The translations under genes and the position numbers were made by a program. Below are positions 1 to 8,792 of a stretch of 64,000 bases of DNA, piece by piece. This DNA comes from Microbulbifer aggregans (GTDB lineage: Bacteria > Pseudomonadota > Gammaproteobacteria > Pseudomonadales > Cellvibrionaceae): the NCBI RefSeq assembly GCF_001750105.1, contig NZ_CP014143.1, positions 2,759,501-2,823,500 of the forward strand. Reading direction: 5' to 3'. Position 1 is the stretch's first letter; the number at the start of each line of letters is the position of its first letter. The notes beneath the pieces were generated by a model. The model made no database searches. It was not told the origin of the DNA and saw nothing but the letters and a program-made list of their open reading frames with translations.

Positions 1-2006
1 TCGCTGCGATAAGAGGCATTGGTATTTAGCATCAGCTGGCCACCGAACATCTCTGTATCGTAGGAAATGCCGAGGTTAATGGTGTTTTCGGGAGTGTTCG
101 AGACCACGCGTTGATCGGCAATGTTGACCGGTGCCAGCGTGGCCGGATCGATGGTAATAAATTCCTCGATTTCAGCGTCGATGTAGCCGTAGGTGAAGTT
201 CACCCGCAGGTTGTCGGTCAGCGCGGCAATGGATTCGATTTCAAGCCCCTGTGCACTGGCCTTACCCGCATTTACCACCTGTCCGGCGAAACTCTCCGCG
301 TTGCCGTCGCCATCGCTGTCGATCAGGATGCTGGTGGTTACCTGCTGATCATCGTAGTCGTTATCGAACAGGGTCACATTCAGGCGCAGACGACCGTCGA
401 GCAGCTGGCTCTTCATGCCGAGTTCCATGGTGCCAACGGTTTCCGGGTCGAAGGGGTCGCCGGAGTTGGGGTTGCCCAACAGGTTCGCCCGCGGGTCGAC
501 ACCGCCGCTCTTGAAGCCCTCGGCAAAGGAGGCGAACAGCATCACGTCCTGATTGAGATCGTACTCGACCCCTACACGGGGGGAGAATTCACTCCACTCC
601 GGTTCGCGGGTGAAGTCTGAAGCCACGATCTGGTTATTGAAGTCGCCTAGCCCTGCTGTGGCGTTATATGACGAGAAGAAAGAGTCGGTCGACTTTTCAT
701 CCTTGGTGTAGCGACCGCCAACCGTTGCTGACCACTGATCATTGAGGGCGTAGGTGCCCTGGGCGTAGAGCGCGGTGCTCTTGGTGCTCACACCACCGAT
801 GGTACGGGTGCCGATCAGCGGATTGCCCGCACCGTCGGCAAAGAGGGACTTAAATACATCGAGATCAAAAGCACCGGTGGCTTCACCATCGAAATAATAA
901 AAGCCAGCGACACCACTGAAACGATCGCCGCTGTATGTCAGTTGCAGCTCCTGGCTGAACTGCTCGTCCGTATAACGAGCCTGCGGAGCTTCCACAAGGC
1001 TCAGCTGCTGATTATCGAAGTCGATGCTGGTAAGAGTACTTCCCTCGCGCTGGGCAGTGATGGACTTCAGCACCATTGAGTCTGAAACATCCCAGGTCAA
1101 TGTCAGTGAAGCGCCCTCGTTGACGACTTCCTGGTTTGGGTCGATACCGGAGCGCGTGTCGAAAACATTGTCCAGTGGCGCGGCGCCGGTGACGAATTCA
1201 TCGGAAATGCGATGACCACCACGATTGTTGGAATCGTCATTGGTCTTGTCCATGTCGAGGCGCACGGCAAAACTCTCCGTGGGCTGGGCCTCGGCTGAAA
1301 TGCGATAGGCGAGGGAGTCTTTGTTGTAGTTCTCCTCACCCTCGTTGACCGGGCCCATATACTCGCCAAAGCCGTCCCGGTTCAGGCTGGCCACGGCGCC
1401 GCCGATCCAGAGCTTGTCGGCAACCACCTCGGTGTTTGCCGAGACTTTCAGGTCGCGCTGGTTGTAGCTGCCTACTGCGGCCTTGACGGAAAGCGGGGAG
1501 CTGTCACGAACGCTCTTGGTCACGTATTTAATCGCGCCGCCGATGGTGTTCTTGCCATACAGGGATCCCTGCGGGCCGCGCAGTACCTCGATACGGGCCA
1601 CGTCGTAGACGTCGAGCAGGGCGGCCTGCGGGCGGGCAAAGTAGATGTCGTCAATGTAGACCCCTACGCCCGGCTCAAAACCCCACAGCGGATCCTGCTG
1701 GCCGACGCCGCGGATATAGGCTGTCAGCGTAGAGTTGGTGGCGCGGCTGGCTTCCAGAGTGACGTTGGGTGTCTGCTTGGCGACCTGATCCAGGCGGGTA
1801 ATACCCAGTTCCTGCATCTGCGACTCGCTCAATGCCGTCACCGCCACCGGAACCTTCTGCAGGTTCTCGGCCTGCTTACGTGCGGTGACGACGACCTCTT
1901 CCAGAGCGCCGGTCTTGTCGGACTCCTGGGCGATTGCTCCCACGGTGAAGCTGATGCCCACAGCGGCAGCCAGAGGTTTTAGGAAATGATGTTTTGTTTG
2001 GCTCAC
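1..2006 (-). CDS. TonB-dependent outer-membrane receptor (3' end beyond window)
   Basis: Outer-membrane active transporter energised by TonB-ExbBD. Only the first 668 codons lie in the window. Residues 1-26 read as a signal peptide ending near IAQ, followed by a TonB-box-like EEVVVTARK (36-44), a plug domain (QKVPVAVTAL; YGKNTIGGAIKYVTK around residue 150) and beta-barrel sequence to the edge. The GTG at 2006 is preferred because GAGGGA lies six bases before it; an in-frame ATG at 2024 has no ribosome binding site. Its neighbours are a sodium:solute symporter in the same direction and a TetR regulator, and three TetR-type inverted repeats lie upstream. The substrate cannot be told from sequence; related receptors carry hydrophobic compounds or oligosaccharides in marine bacteria. 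Confidence 0.93.
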   Translation of the reverse strand, partial: MSQTKHHFLKPLAAAVGISFTVGAIAQESDKTGALEEVVVTARKQAENLQKVPVAVTALSESQMQELGITRLDQVAKQTPNVTLEASRATNSTLTAYIRGVGQQDPLWGFEPGVGVYIDDIYFARPQAALLDVYDVARIEVLRGPQGSLYGKNTIGGAIKYVTKSVRDSSPLSVKAAVGSYNQRDLKVSANTEVVADKLWIGGAVASLNRDGFGEYMGPVNEGEENYNKDSLAYRISAEAQPTESFAVRLDMDKTNDDSNNRGGHRISDEFVTGAAPLDNVFDTRSGIDPNQEVVNEGASLTLTWDVSDSMVLKSITAQREGSTLTSIDFDNQQLSLVEAPQARYTDEQFSQELQLTYSGDRFSGVAGFYYFDGEATGAFDLDVFKSLFADGAGNPLIGTRTIGGVSTKSTALYAQGTYALNDQWSATVGGRYTKDEKSTDSFFSSYNATAGLGDFNNQIVASDFTREPEWSEFSPRVGVEYDLNQDVMLFASFAEGFKSGGVDPRANLLGNPNSGDPFDPETVGTMELGMKSQLLDGRLRLNVTLFDNDYDDQQVTTSILIDSDGDGNAESFAGQVVNAGKASAQGLEIESIAALTDNLRVNFTYGYIDAEIEEFITIDPATLAPVNIADQRVVSNTPENTINLGISYDTEMFGGQLMLNTNASYRS

Positions 2007-2078
2007 GGGTGATCCCTCATTCATCGCATTTTTATCGTTATCGATCAGGGCGGTGAGTACGGCTTGCCGCCGCTGAAA

Positions 2079-2156
2079 CTCAACAGTTGTTGAATTCGCT
2101 CTTAGGAAAACTCATCGGCTGTTGAAGTGTCAAGGCATTTTTCATCAGCTGTTGAA
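2079..2156. promoter_or_regulatory. Three tandem 16-bp inverted repeats upstream of the receptor gene
   Basis: Sites at 2079-2094, 2111-2126 and 2141-2156 each fit (T/C)TCA(A/T)C-N4-GTTGAA, starting 32 and 30 bp apart, about three helical turns. A TTGACA -35 box for the minus strand lies at 2128-2133, and the middle site fills the position of the spacer behind it; the expected -10 (2105-2110) is poor. The same inverted repeat recurs in the symporter promoter at 3703-3718, so the TetR regulator encoded at 3770 is the obvious candidate ligand. The binding is inferred. Confidence 0.65.
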
Positions 2157-2168
2157 AGTCGTGCTGGT

Positions 2169-3635
2169 TTACGCGCCTGTTGAGACTGGCTGCTGTCTCG
2201 ACGCGCGAGCCAGTCGCCAGAGTTGTAGTATCAGGAAATAGCCCACTGAGATGAGGATGCCGTAGGCGGCGGAGATGGACGGATTGGAAACCCCCGCCAC
2301 GAAGGTGAACAGAAGGTGGGCGGCGAGGGCGATAATCGCAGCGCTCCCCACCTGCCAGGCTGGGGCAGCATTCTTCCAGAGAATTCCGAAGAGCACCGGC
2401 ACCAGCGAGGCGGCGCCGAGTCCGTAAACACCCTTTTGGGCGAAGAGGCCCACCAGGGGTGGGGGATCGTAAGCCATCCAGACGGCGATGATACCGATGA
2501 TCACCAGCACCACTCTGGAAAGCATGAGTCCGCGTCCTTCCTGGAAAGGGCGGCCGCCGGAGAGTGGCTGGTAGATGTCCCGAACGACCATTGCGGAGAG
2601 GGCAACGAGAATTCCATCCAGTGTCGACATACCCGCGGCCAGCAGCGTGATACCGATGAAGGCGAGCAGGTACCGGCACGTTTCACTGGCGCCGAACTCG
2701 GCGGCGATGTAGCTCGCCACTACAGCGTCTTGTTGCGGGACTTCGAGGCCGTTCAGGCGGGCGTAAAAGCCGACAAAGAGCATCAGCATAAAGCAGACGA
2801 TGGCCACCGCCGTGGTGCCGACAAAGCGGTTCACGTCGCCATCCTCTTTGAGATACAGCATCTTGGTAAGGATGTGGGGTTGCAGCATCAGGGCGAAGGT
2901 AATGAGGAAGCCGCTGCCGAATACCGAGAAAAAGCTGAAGTAGAGTTCGCTGTCCGGGTTTGCCCAGGCGGCAAAGTTCTGGCTGACAGTGCCGAGTGCC
3001 TCGATGGGGGCGCCTTCGAAATAGCGCCAGCCGGTGACGAAAATGAGCACGGAGATGGCCAGCATCATCACGCCCTGCAGCGTGTTGGTATAGGCGTGAG
3101 CGTAGGTTCCCCCCATCAGCACGTAACTGAAAACAAACAAAGCGATGAGTACCAGTGCGGTTTGCTGGCTGATTGGAAACAGTTGTGCGAGCAGCAGGCT
3201 GCAACCCACGAGAATGAGTACCACAAACGCCAGGGACATCAGGTTGATGAGGGCGAAGAACAGGGCGAGCGAGCGGCTCTGGTAGCGACGGTAAATCCAG
3301 TCCGGCACGGTGATGGCTCCACCCGCCTCACCCAGGGCCCGGAAGCGTCGGGTGAGTACCAGCAGGGCAGTGATGATACCGGCACCTCCCGCCACCGCGT
3401 AGTGAATAAAGGCGGAGACCCCATGCACGTAAACAAAGCCCGGGTTGATGACGAAGGTGGCCGTTGAAGCCACTGAGGCCGCCGTCGTAATGCCGATCAG
3501 GTAGGGATTCATATCCCGGTTGCCGATGGCAAAGCCCCGGATATTGCGGGTCTTGCGCATTCCAATCCAGGAAAGCCACAGTGTCGCCACACCATAGGCC
3601 GCCAGGCACAGATACTTGAATAGCTCGGCACTCAT
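2169..3635 (-). CDS. Sodium:solute symporter (SSS) family transporter
   Basis: A 488-residue inner-membrane protein with about 13 hydrophobic segments, typical in length and pattern for the sodium/solute symporter family (SSF fold: PutP, PanF, acetate and sugar permeases). The N-terminus runs straight into TM1 (LFKYLCLAAYGVATLWLSW); family-like segments include RNIRGFAIGNRDMNPYLIG near residue 30, and GMSTLDGILVALSAMVVRDIY near residue 345. Start ATG at 3635 is preceded by AGGGGTGAG. It is read towards the TonB receptor gene, so outer- and inner-membrane transporters for one substrate are probably encoded together. The promoter has TTGACA (3720-3725), a 17-bp spacer and TCTAAT (3697-3702). 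Substrate unknown. Confidence 0.9.
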   Translation of the reverse strand: MSAELFKYLCLAAYGVATLWLSWIGMRKTRNIRGFAIGNRDMNPYLIGITTAASVASTATFVINPGFVYVHGVSAFIHYAVAGGAGIITALLVLTRRFRALGEAGGAITVPDWIYRRYQSRSLALFFALINLMSLAFVVLILVGCSLLLAQLFPISQQTALVLIALFVFSYVLMGGTYAHAYTNTLQGVMMLAISVLIFVTGWRYFEGAPIEALGTVSQNFAAWANPDSELYFSFFSVFGSGFLITFALMLQPHILTKMLYLKEDGDVNRFVGTTAVAIVCFMLMLFVGFYARLNGLEVPQQDAVVASYIAAEFGASETCRYLLAFIGITLLAAGMSTLDGILVALSAMVVRDIYQPLSGGRPFQEGRGLMLSRVVLVIIGIIAVWMAYDPPPLVGLFAQKGVYGLGAASLVPVLFGILWKNAAPAWQVGSAAIIALAAHLLFTFVAGVSNPSISAAYGILISVGYFLILQLWRLARASRQQPVSTGA

Positions 3636-3696
3636 CGCTCACCCCTTTTATCGTTATGGTCAATGCTTGTTCCGCTATCGCGGGGGCGTGACGATG

Positions 3697-3725
3697 ATTA
3701 GATTCAACGCTTGTTGAAGTGTCAA
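3697..3725 (-). promoter_or_regulatory. Symporter promoter with an operator filling the -35/-10 spacer
   Basis: On the minus strand TTGACA (3720-3725) and TCTAAT (3697-3702) are separated by 17 bp. The perfect inverted repeat TTCAACGCTTGTTGAA (3703-3718) occupies 16 of those 17 bases, the classic position for steric repression. The 15-bp block 3712-3726 is identical to 2120-2134 upstream of the receptor gene. The site also lies about 50 bp in front of the divergent TetR gene, so autoregulation is likely. Confidence 0.75.
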
Positions 3726-3769
3726 GTGCTGCAGTATTCTTGGGCTCTGATTGAGGAGTGGGCAGATCA

Positions 3770-4453
3770 ATGGCCGAAGTTACTGTGGATTCGAAATCGC
3801 GCCGTGGCGTGGAGGCTGCACCAAAAAGCCAGGAGCGCCGCGAGAAGATACTCGACGCCGCTGAAGAGCTGTTTGCCACATCCGGCTTCGATGGCGTCAC
3901 GTTGCGCCAGATTGCCAAGCTCGCCGGAGTCGACGTGGCCCTGACCAGTTATTACTTCGGCCCCAAATTGCAGCTCTTTGACGCTGTACTCAAAAGGCGC
4001 GGTGAAATTCTCAACCGCGCTCGTCTGGATGCGCTGCGCACTGCTGAGGCTGAAGCGGCCCCAAATCCGCCGCCCATTGAGAAAGTGATCGAGGCCTTTC
4101 TGCGGCCACTGGAGATCGCTCAAGAGAGTGAGGATCGGGGCTGGCGCAATTACTGCGCTTTGGTGGCCTATGTGAACAACTCACCGGTCTGGGGTAAGAA
4201 AATGATCGGTAAGCACTTCGACAAGCTGGTACGGGAATTTACCGCTGCCATGCAGCGTTGCTTCCCTGATGCACCGGCAAAAGATATTTTCTGGTGTTAC
4301 CACAACCTATCCGGTGCGCTATCACTGACCTTCGCCGATACCGGTCGGATCGATATCCTGTCGAACGGCGCCTGCGAGTCCCATAATTTCAAATCCGCCT
4401 ATGACCGGATGATCCCCTTCATGGCGGCGGGCTTTCGCGAGATCTGTGGTTAA
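3770..4453 (+). CDS. TetR/AcrR family transcriptional regulator
   Basis: A 227-residue one-component repressor. The N-terminal helix-turn-helix domain is clear at about residues 20-68 (SQERREKILDAAEELF, then LRQIAKLAGVDVALTSYYF), followed by an all-helical ligand and dimerisation domain of unknown ligand. The ATG at 3770 follows GAGGAG; a GTG at 3758 overlaps that ribosome binding site and is less likely. It is divergent from the symporter gene, and the inverted repeats at 3703-3718 and 2079-2156 are its most probable operators. The ligand is probably the transported compound or a catabolite of it; this is inference. Confidence 0.9.
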   Translation: MAEVTVDSKSRRGVEAAPKSQERREKILDAAEELFATSGFDGVTLRQIAKLAGVDVALTSYYFGPKLQLFDAVLKRRGEILNRARLDALRTAEAEAAPNPPPIEKVIEAFLRPLEIAQESEDRGWRNYCALVAYVNNSPVWGKKMIGKHFDKLVREFTAAMQRCFPDAPAKDIFWCYHNLSGALSLTFADTGRIDILSNGACESHNFKSAYDRMIPFMAAGFREICG

Positions 4454-4471
4454 AGAGAGTTCGAGAGGGGA

Positions 4472-4492
4472 GGTGCCGCCGACGGCGGCACC
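4472..4492. other. Perfect GC-rich hairpin between convergent genes
   Basis: GGTGCCGCC and GGCGGCACC form a 9-bp stem with a 3-base loop in the gap between the tetR stop (4453) and the stop of the small secreted protein gene (4563). Neither strand has a U-run after the stem, so it is not a standard intrinsic terminator; it may still block convergent transcription. Confidence 0.4.
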
Positions 4493-4562
4493 AAAAGGCT
4501 GCTGCTGCTGAGTACAGCTGCCGAGAAGATAAGGGTGCGGCTGGGGACAGGCCGCAGGGGAT

Positions 4563-4859
4563 TTAACCTTGGGGCTTGCGAACGGTGTGCAGTACCGTGT
4601 CCCACTCGAAGTAGACGTAAAAATCCTGATATTCCCAGCGGGTAATGGCCGGGTCGCCAATGGGGCCCTGAATACCGAGCGGCTCGCCGAGGCGGGCGGT
4701 TACCTCATCCTTCTTCAGGCCGCGTATGTTCTCTATATAAGTTTCCTTGCCCTGTTCGCCCACAGGAATTTCGAGTTCCTCTGCAGAGGCAACACTGGCG
4801 CCGGCCAGCAGGGCGGCGAAGGCAGCGGGGGCCAGCAGATGGAAGGTGGACTTGAGCAT
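4563..4859 (-). CDS. Small exported protein, BamE/SmpA-like size and pattern
   Basis: A 98-residue protein with a signal peptide (MLKSTFHLLAPAAFAALLAG, cleavage near ASA-EE). The mature part contains ENIRGLKKDEVTARLGEP followed by a tryptophan- and tyrosine-rich strand region (RWEYQDFYVYFEWDTVLHTV). The 'K..V...LG.P' turn followed by beta strands resembles the small alpha-beta fold of BamE/OmlA-like envelope proteins, but there is no lipobox cysteine and the match is by general pattern only. No function is assigned. It is convergent with tetR and divergent from the hydrolase gene at 5038. Confidence 0.75.
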   Translation of the reverse strand: MLKSTFHLLAPAAFAALLAGASVASAEELEIPVGEQGKETYIENIRGLKKDEVTARLGEPLGIQGPIGDPAITRWEYQDFYVYFEWDTVLHTVRKPQG

Positions 4860-5037
4860 GGGTTCCTCTCCGGGATTTCTTTATTCTCGCAGCGGCCGCC
4901 ATTAAAGCAGAAGTGGCGCCTCAAGTTCTGGAATGTATCACGTTTTCCCGGAAGTGCGTAACGGCGCGCGAACAGCCTGTCTATCGGGGTCTCTATACTG
5001 AAGGAGGCGCGATCCCCACTACGACAGGCGGTACGGA

Positions 5038-6669
5038 ATGCGACTCGGCCATTTTCTCTCCACAATCGGGCTGCTATTTGGAGCCAGCTTCTTTGCGTTT
5101 TCGTTGACGCCTTCACTGATACCCCGCACGGACTTGATGCAGGGGCTGATTTCCGGCTTCTCATTTGCCGCAGGCTACGGTCTGGGTGTCTTTTTGTCAT
5201 GGCTCTGGTCGGCGTTGCAGTTACCACAACCCAAAGGAAAAACCCGCCAGTGGCTGCATTGGCTTGCAGTCGCTTTCTGTGCACTGCTGGTGCTGGGATT
5301 CCTGTGGCAGGCCACCGGTTGGCAGAATTCGGTACGACAGCAGATGGGCATGGAGCCCGTGACAGGAGTCAGGCCACTGACGGTCTCCTGTGTGGCGGCT
5401 GTTGTATTTCTGTTTGTGCTTGGGTTGTCGAGACTTTTCCGGCGCACCTTTCTTTTTCTTTCCCGCAAGCTGGAGCGTCGTATCCCGAGACGGCTTTCCA
5501 TCATGTTCGGTCTGCTCGCAGCGGTCGCGGTTTTCTGGGCAGTGACGGACGATGTGGTCCTTTCTGCGGGCCTGCACGCCACGGACGCAGCCTACCAAAA
5601 ACTGGACGCGCGCATGGAGCCGGATCTGCCAGCACCAAAGCAGTCGTGGAAAGCCGGAGGGCCGGGTTCTCTGGTTGAATGGCAGGACATGGGCCATCAG
5701 GGCAGGCGCTATCTGTCGCTGGGGCCGACCGGTGATGAGATTGCAGAAGTCAGTGGCGAGGCCAAGGACCCGATTCGGGTGTACGTCGGCCTCAATGCTG
5801 CTGACACCCCAGAAGAGCGCGCCAGGCTGGCGCTCGAAGAGCTGAAGAGAGTCGATGGGTTCGATCGCTCGGTGCTGGTGCTGATTACGCCGACGGGCAC
5901 CGGCTGGGTGGACCCGGGTGGCATCAATTCGGTCGAGTTCCTGCACCGGGGCGATATCGCCAGTGTGGCGGCTCAGTATTCTTACCTCCCGAGCCCGATT
6001 GCGCTGATGACCGAGGGAGCCTACGGCGTGGAGACGGCGAAGGCGCTGTTTCGGGCGATCTATGGTTATTGGCGCGAGCTGCCGAAGGAGTCCCGCCCGC
6101 GGCTTTACCTGTTCGGGCTGAGTCTGGGGGCATTGAATTCCGATCGCTCATTCGACCTTTACGACATTATCGACAATCCCTTTCAGGGGGCGCTGTGGAC
6201 TGGGCCACCGTTTCGCAGCACTACCTGGCGCGATGTCACTAAAAACCGCGATCCGGGCTCGCCGGCCTGGCTGCCAATCTTTCGCGAAGGTGCGGTGATC
6301 CGCTTTGGCAATCAGGATGGAGGCTACCAGCGCGGTGAGGCTCCCTGGGGCAGCTTCCGTATTGCCTACCTCCAGCACGCCAGTGATCCCATCGTCTTCT
6401 TCGAACCTGAGGCGGCGTTCCGCAAACCCGCATGGATGGAGAAGCCACGCGGTCCGGATGTTTCTCCGGAGCTGCAATGGTATCCGCTGGTGACCATGCT
6501 TCAGCTTGCTGCCGATATGCATGCCGGGATTGCGCCGGAGGGATTTGGTCACAGCTATGACCCGGCCGATTACCTCGATGCCTGGCTGGCGCTGACCGAG
6601 CCAGAGGGGTGGACGGAGGAGGGGCTTGCCCGGGTGCGGGAAAAACTGGCCCAGCGGAACCCGCGCTGA
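5038..6669 (+). CDS. Membrane-anchored alpha/beta-hydrolase family protein
   Basis: A 543-residue protein matching the two-part family with an N-terminal membrane region and a C-terminal alpha/beta-hydrolase-type domain (Pfam names Abhydrolase_9_N and Abhydrolase_9, recalled rather than searched). Residues 1-185 hold about five membrane segments; the rest is soluble. GLSLGA near residues 359-364 fits the GxSxG nucleophile elbow, and residues such as HAGIAPEGFGHSY near 500 may carry the catalytic His region. Substrate and reaction are unknown. The ATG at 5038 follows AGGCGG. An inverted repeat GCCTGTC...GACAGGC (4975-5031) lies in the leader and may be a regulatory site. Confidence 0.85.
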   Translation: MRLGHFLSTIGLLFGASFFAFSLTPSLIPRTDLMQGLISGFSFAAGYGLGVFLSWLWSALQLPQPKGKTRQWLHWLAVAFCALLVLGFLWQATGWQNSVRQQMGMEPVTGVRPLTVSCVAAVVFLFVLGLSRLFRRTFLFLSRKLERRIPRRLSIMFGLLAAVAVFWAVTDDVVLSAGLHATDAAYQKLDARMEPDLPAPKQSWKAGGPGSLVEWQDMGHQGRRYLSLGPTGDEIAEVSGEAKDPIRVYVGLNAADTPEERARLALEELKRVDGFDRSVLVLITPTGTGWVDPGGINSVEFLHRGDIASVAAQYSYLPSPIALMTEGAYGVETAKALFRAIYGYWRELPKESRPRLYLFGLSLGALNSDRSFDLYDIIDNPFQGALWTGPPFRSTTWRDVTKNRDPGSPAWLPIFREGAVIRFGNQDGGYQRGEAPWGSFRIAYLQHASDPIVFFEPEAAFRKPAWMEKPRGPDVSPELQWYPLVTMLQLAADMHAGIAPEGFGHSYDPADYLDAWLALTEPEGWTEEGLARVREKLAQRNPR

Positions 6670-6753
6670 GTTTTGCGGCCCAAGGCCTGTCAGTGCCGAG
6701 GAATGTGCCCAAATGCTTGGATTTATTGGCGTTTTTCCGCTTAAATCGCCCCT

Positions 6754-7995
6754 ATGCTAAAACCTGTCCCCCTCTATATCGGGCTGCGTTATGTGGCGGC
6801 GCGTCGCCGTCAGCAGTTCATTTCCTTTATCAACGGCTTCTCCCTGTTGGGGATGGCGTTGGGTGTCATGGCCCTGATCGTGGTCACTTCAGTGATGAAT
6901 GGTTTCGATCGCGAGCTCAAAACCCGCATTCTCAGTGTGGTACCCCACGGCTTTGTCGAGCGGGCAGGGGGGCTGGAGGACTGGCAGAGCATCGCCGAGT
7001 CGCTGCGCCAGCAACCCCACGTTCAGGCCGCGAGCCCCTTCGTCAAAGGCTTTGCGCTCTTGGGTGCTGGCGGTACCAGCCACGGGGTGGAGTTCCAGGG
7101 CGTGGATCCGGTGGCTTTGCGGGATGTCTCCACCGTGGGGGAGCACATGGTCAGCGGTTCACTCGACGCCCTGCAACCGCGTAGTTACAACATCGTGCTC
7201 GGTCGTATTCTCGCCCGGCAGCTGAACGCCATTGTCGGTGACAGTGTCGTCCTCACCCTGCCCGAAGTCGTCGTCACGCCGGCAGGCATCTTCCCTCGGA
7301 CCAAGCGCTTTACCGTAGCCGGTATCTTTTCCGTTGGCGCCCAGGTGGACCAGGGCGTGGCACTGGTGAATATCGAGGACGCCGCCCGCCTGCTGCGTAT
7401 GCCCGGAAAAGTGCAGGGGTTGCAGCTCCGCTTCGACGACATGAACAACGCCCTGGGCCGCGTGCCCACTTATGCGGCGGGACTGGGCGATGACTTTTCC
7501 GGTGAGGACTGGAGCCAGTCCCAGGGCAGCCTTTTCCAGGCGGTGAAGATGGAGAAGACCGTCGTCACGCTGATGCTGATGATCATCGTCGCTGTCGCTG
7601 CCTTCAATATCGTCTCTGCACTGGTGCTGATGGTGGCCGACAAACGTTCGGATATCGCGGTGCTGCGCACCCTGGGCCTGACCTCAAAGCAGATCATGTC
7701 GGTGTTTGTGGTGCAGGGCAGTGCCATCGGCATTATCGGCGCCGTCAGCGGCGCTGTGCTGGGGACACTCATCGCCTTCAACCTGACCGATATGGTGACC
7801 TGGGTGGAAAACCTGCTGGGGGCGAAGATCTTTGATCCGCGGGTGTTTTTCGTCAGTTTCCTGCCATCCGAATTTCGCACGTCCGACGCGGTGATTGTGT
7901 TGACCGCCGCCATCCTGATGAGTCTGCTGGCGACGCTCTTCCCAGCCTGGAGAGCATCACAGATCCAGCCCGCGGAAGCGCTCCGCTACGAGTAA
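6754..7995 (+). CDS. lolC: Lipoprotein-releasing ABC transporter permease (LolC/LolE family), upstream gene
   Basis: Inner-membrane permease of the LolCDE system, which extracts outer-membrane lipoproteins and hands them to LolA. The 413 residues show the family layout: one N-terminal TM (about 25-50), a large periplasmic domain (50-265) and an FtsX-type domain with three TMs (about 265-410). The N-terminus [17 protein letters not shown] and VMNGFDREL are strong family signatures. First of three genes in the order permease-ATPase-permease. Assigned lolC by position, but its VVPHG motif after the first TM looks more like E. coli LolE than LolC (from memory), so the C/E labels could be swapped. 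Confidence 0.93.
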   Translation: MLKPVPLYIGLRYVAARRRQQFISFINGFSLLGMALGVMALIVVTSVMNGFDRELKTRILSVVPHGFVERAGGLEDWQSIAESLRQQPHVQAASPFVKGFALLGAGGTSHGVEFQGVDPVALRDVSTVGEHMVSGSLDALQPRSYNIVLGRILARQLNAIVGDSVVLTLPEVVVTPAGIFPRTKRFTVAGIFSVGAQVDQGVALVNIEDAARLLRMPGKVQGLQLRFDDMNNALGRVPTYAAGLGDDFSGEDWSQSQGSLFQAVKMEKTVVTLMLMIIVAVAAFNIVSALVLMVADKRSDIAVLRTLGLTSKQIMSVFVVQGSAIGIIGAVSGAVLGTLIAFNLTDMVTWVENLLGAKIFDPRVFFVSFLPSEFRTSDAVIVLTAAILMSLLATLFPAWRASQIQPAEALRYE

Positions 7996-8036
7996 GCCGC
8001 GAACAAGCAACGAACAGCCGGGAAACCGAAACCTAC

Positions 8037-8792
8037 ATGAATAGCGAAGTGGAACTGAAAACTGCCGAAGCCCCGGATGGGGAGATAGCCCAGCGGGAAG
8101 TCGTGCTGGCCTGCCACGCCCTGACCAAGGAATACCGGCAGGGGGGCAGGGATCTGCACGTACTGCGCGGTGTCGAGCTGGAAGTGGCCAAAGGGGAGCG
8201 GCTGGCGATTGTCGGGGCTTCCGGATCTGGTAAATCCACGCTGCTCAACCTGCTCGGGGGGCTGGATACACCATCCTCCGGCGAGGTCTGGGTGTCCGGC
8301 AGGGATCTGGCGAGCCTCAATGCCAACGAGCGCGGCTGGCTGCGTAACCGCAGCCTTGGCTTTGTGTATCAGTTCCACCACCTGCTGGGGGAGTTTTCCG
8401 CGCTGGAAAACGTCGCCATGCCGTTGTTGATCGGTAAGGAGTCGGTGGCCGACGCCCGGGCGGAGGCCGCGGAGATGCTGCGTGCCGTCGGTCTCGGTGA
8501 ACGCCTCACCCACAAGCCCGCCCAGCTTTCCGGTGGCGAGCGTCAGCGGGTCGCCATTGCCCGGGCACTGGTGACGCGCCCGGCATGTGTGCTGATGGAT
8601 GAGCCCACGGGCAACCTCGATCGCGCCACCGCCGGTGAAATCCACAAACTGATGGACAGGCTCAACCGCGAGCTGGGTATCAGTTTCGTTATCGTCACCC
8701 ACGATCCGGATCTGGCAGCGTCACTGGACCGCTGCCTGCACCTCGTGGATGGCAGGCTGGAAAGCGATTGGCACCAGGGTGACCATGTTTAG
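8037..8792 (+). CDS. lolD: Lipoprotein-releasing ABC transporter ATP-binding protein LolD
   Basis: Cytoplasmic ATPase that powers LolCE. The 251-residue protein has Walker [12 protein letters not shown] (near residue 60), a Q-loop in [20 protein letters not shown] (a LolD/MacB-type signature), the ABC signature [15 protein letters not shown] (about 165) and Walker [12 protein letters not shown]. An N-terminal extension of about 20 residues precedes the first strand. Lies 41 bp after lolC, and its last 8 bases overlap the start of the next permease gene, indicating translational coupling within one operon. Confidence 0.95.
   Translation: MNSEVELKTAEAPDGEIAQREVVLACHALTKEYRQGGRDLHVLRGVELEVAKGERLAIVGASGSGKSTLLNLLGGLDTPSSGEVWVSGRDLASLNANERGWLRNRSLGFVYQFHHLLGEFSALENVAMPLLIGKESVADARAEAAEMLRAVGLGERLTHKPAQLSGGERQRVAIARALVTRPACVLMDEPTGNLDRATAGEIHKLMDRLNRELGISFVIVTHDPDLAASLDRCLHLVDGRLESDWHQGDHV

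Noticed and set aside
2316..3467. 383-codon plus-strand frame inside the symporter gene
   Set aside because: Highly charged, repetitive translation typical of the wrong strand of a membrane protein gene.
4472..4492. Intrinsic terminator between tetR and the small exported protein gene
   Set aside because: The hairpin is strong but there is no U-tract on either strand.
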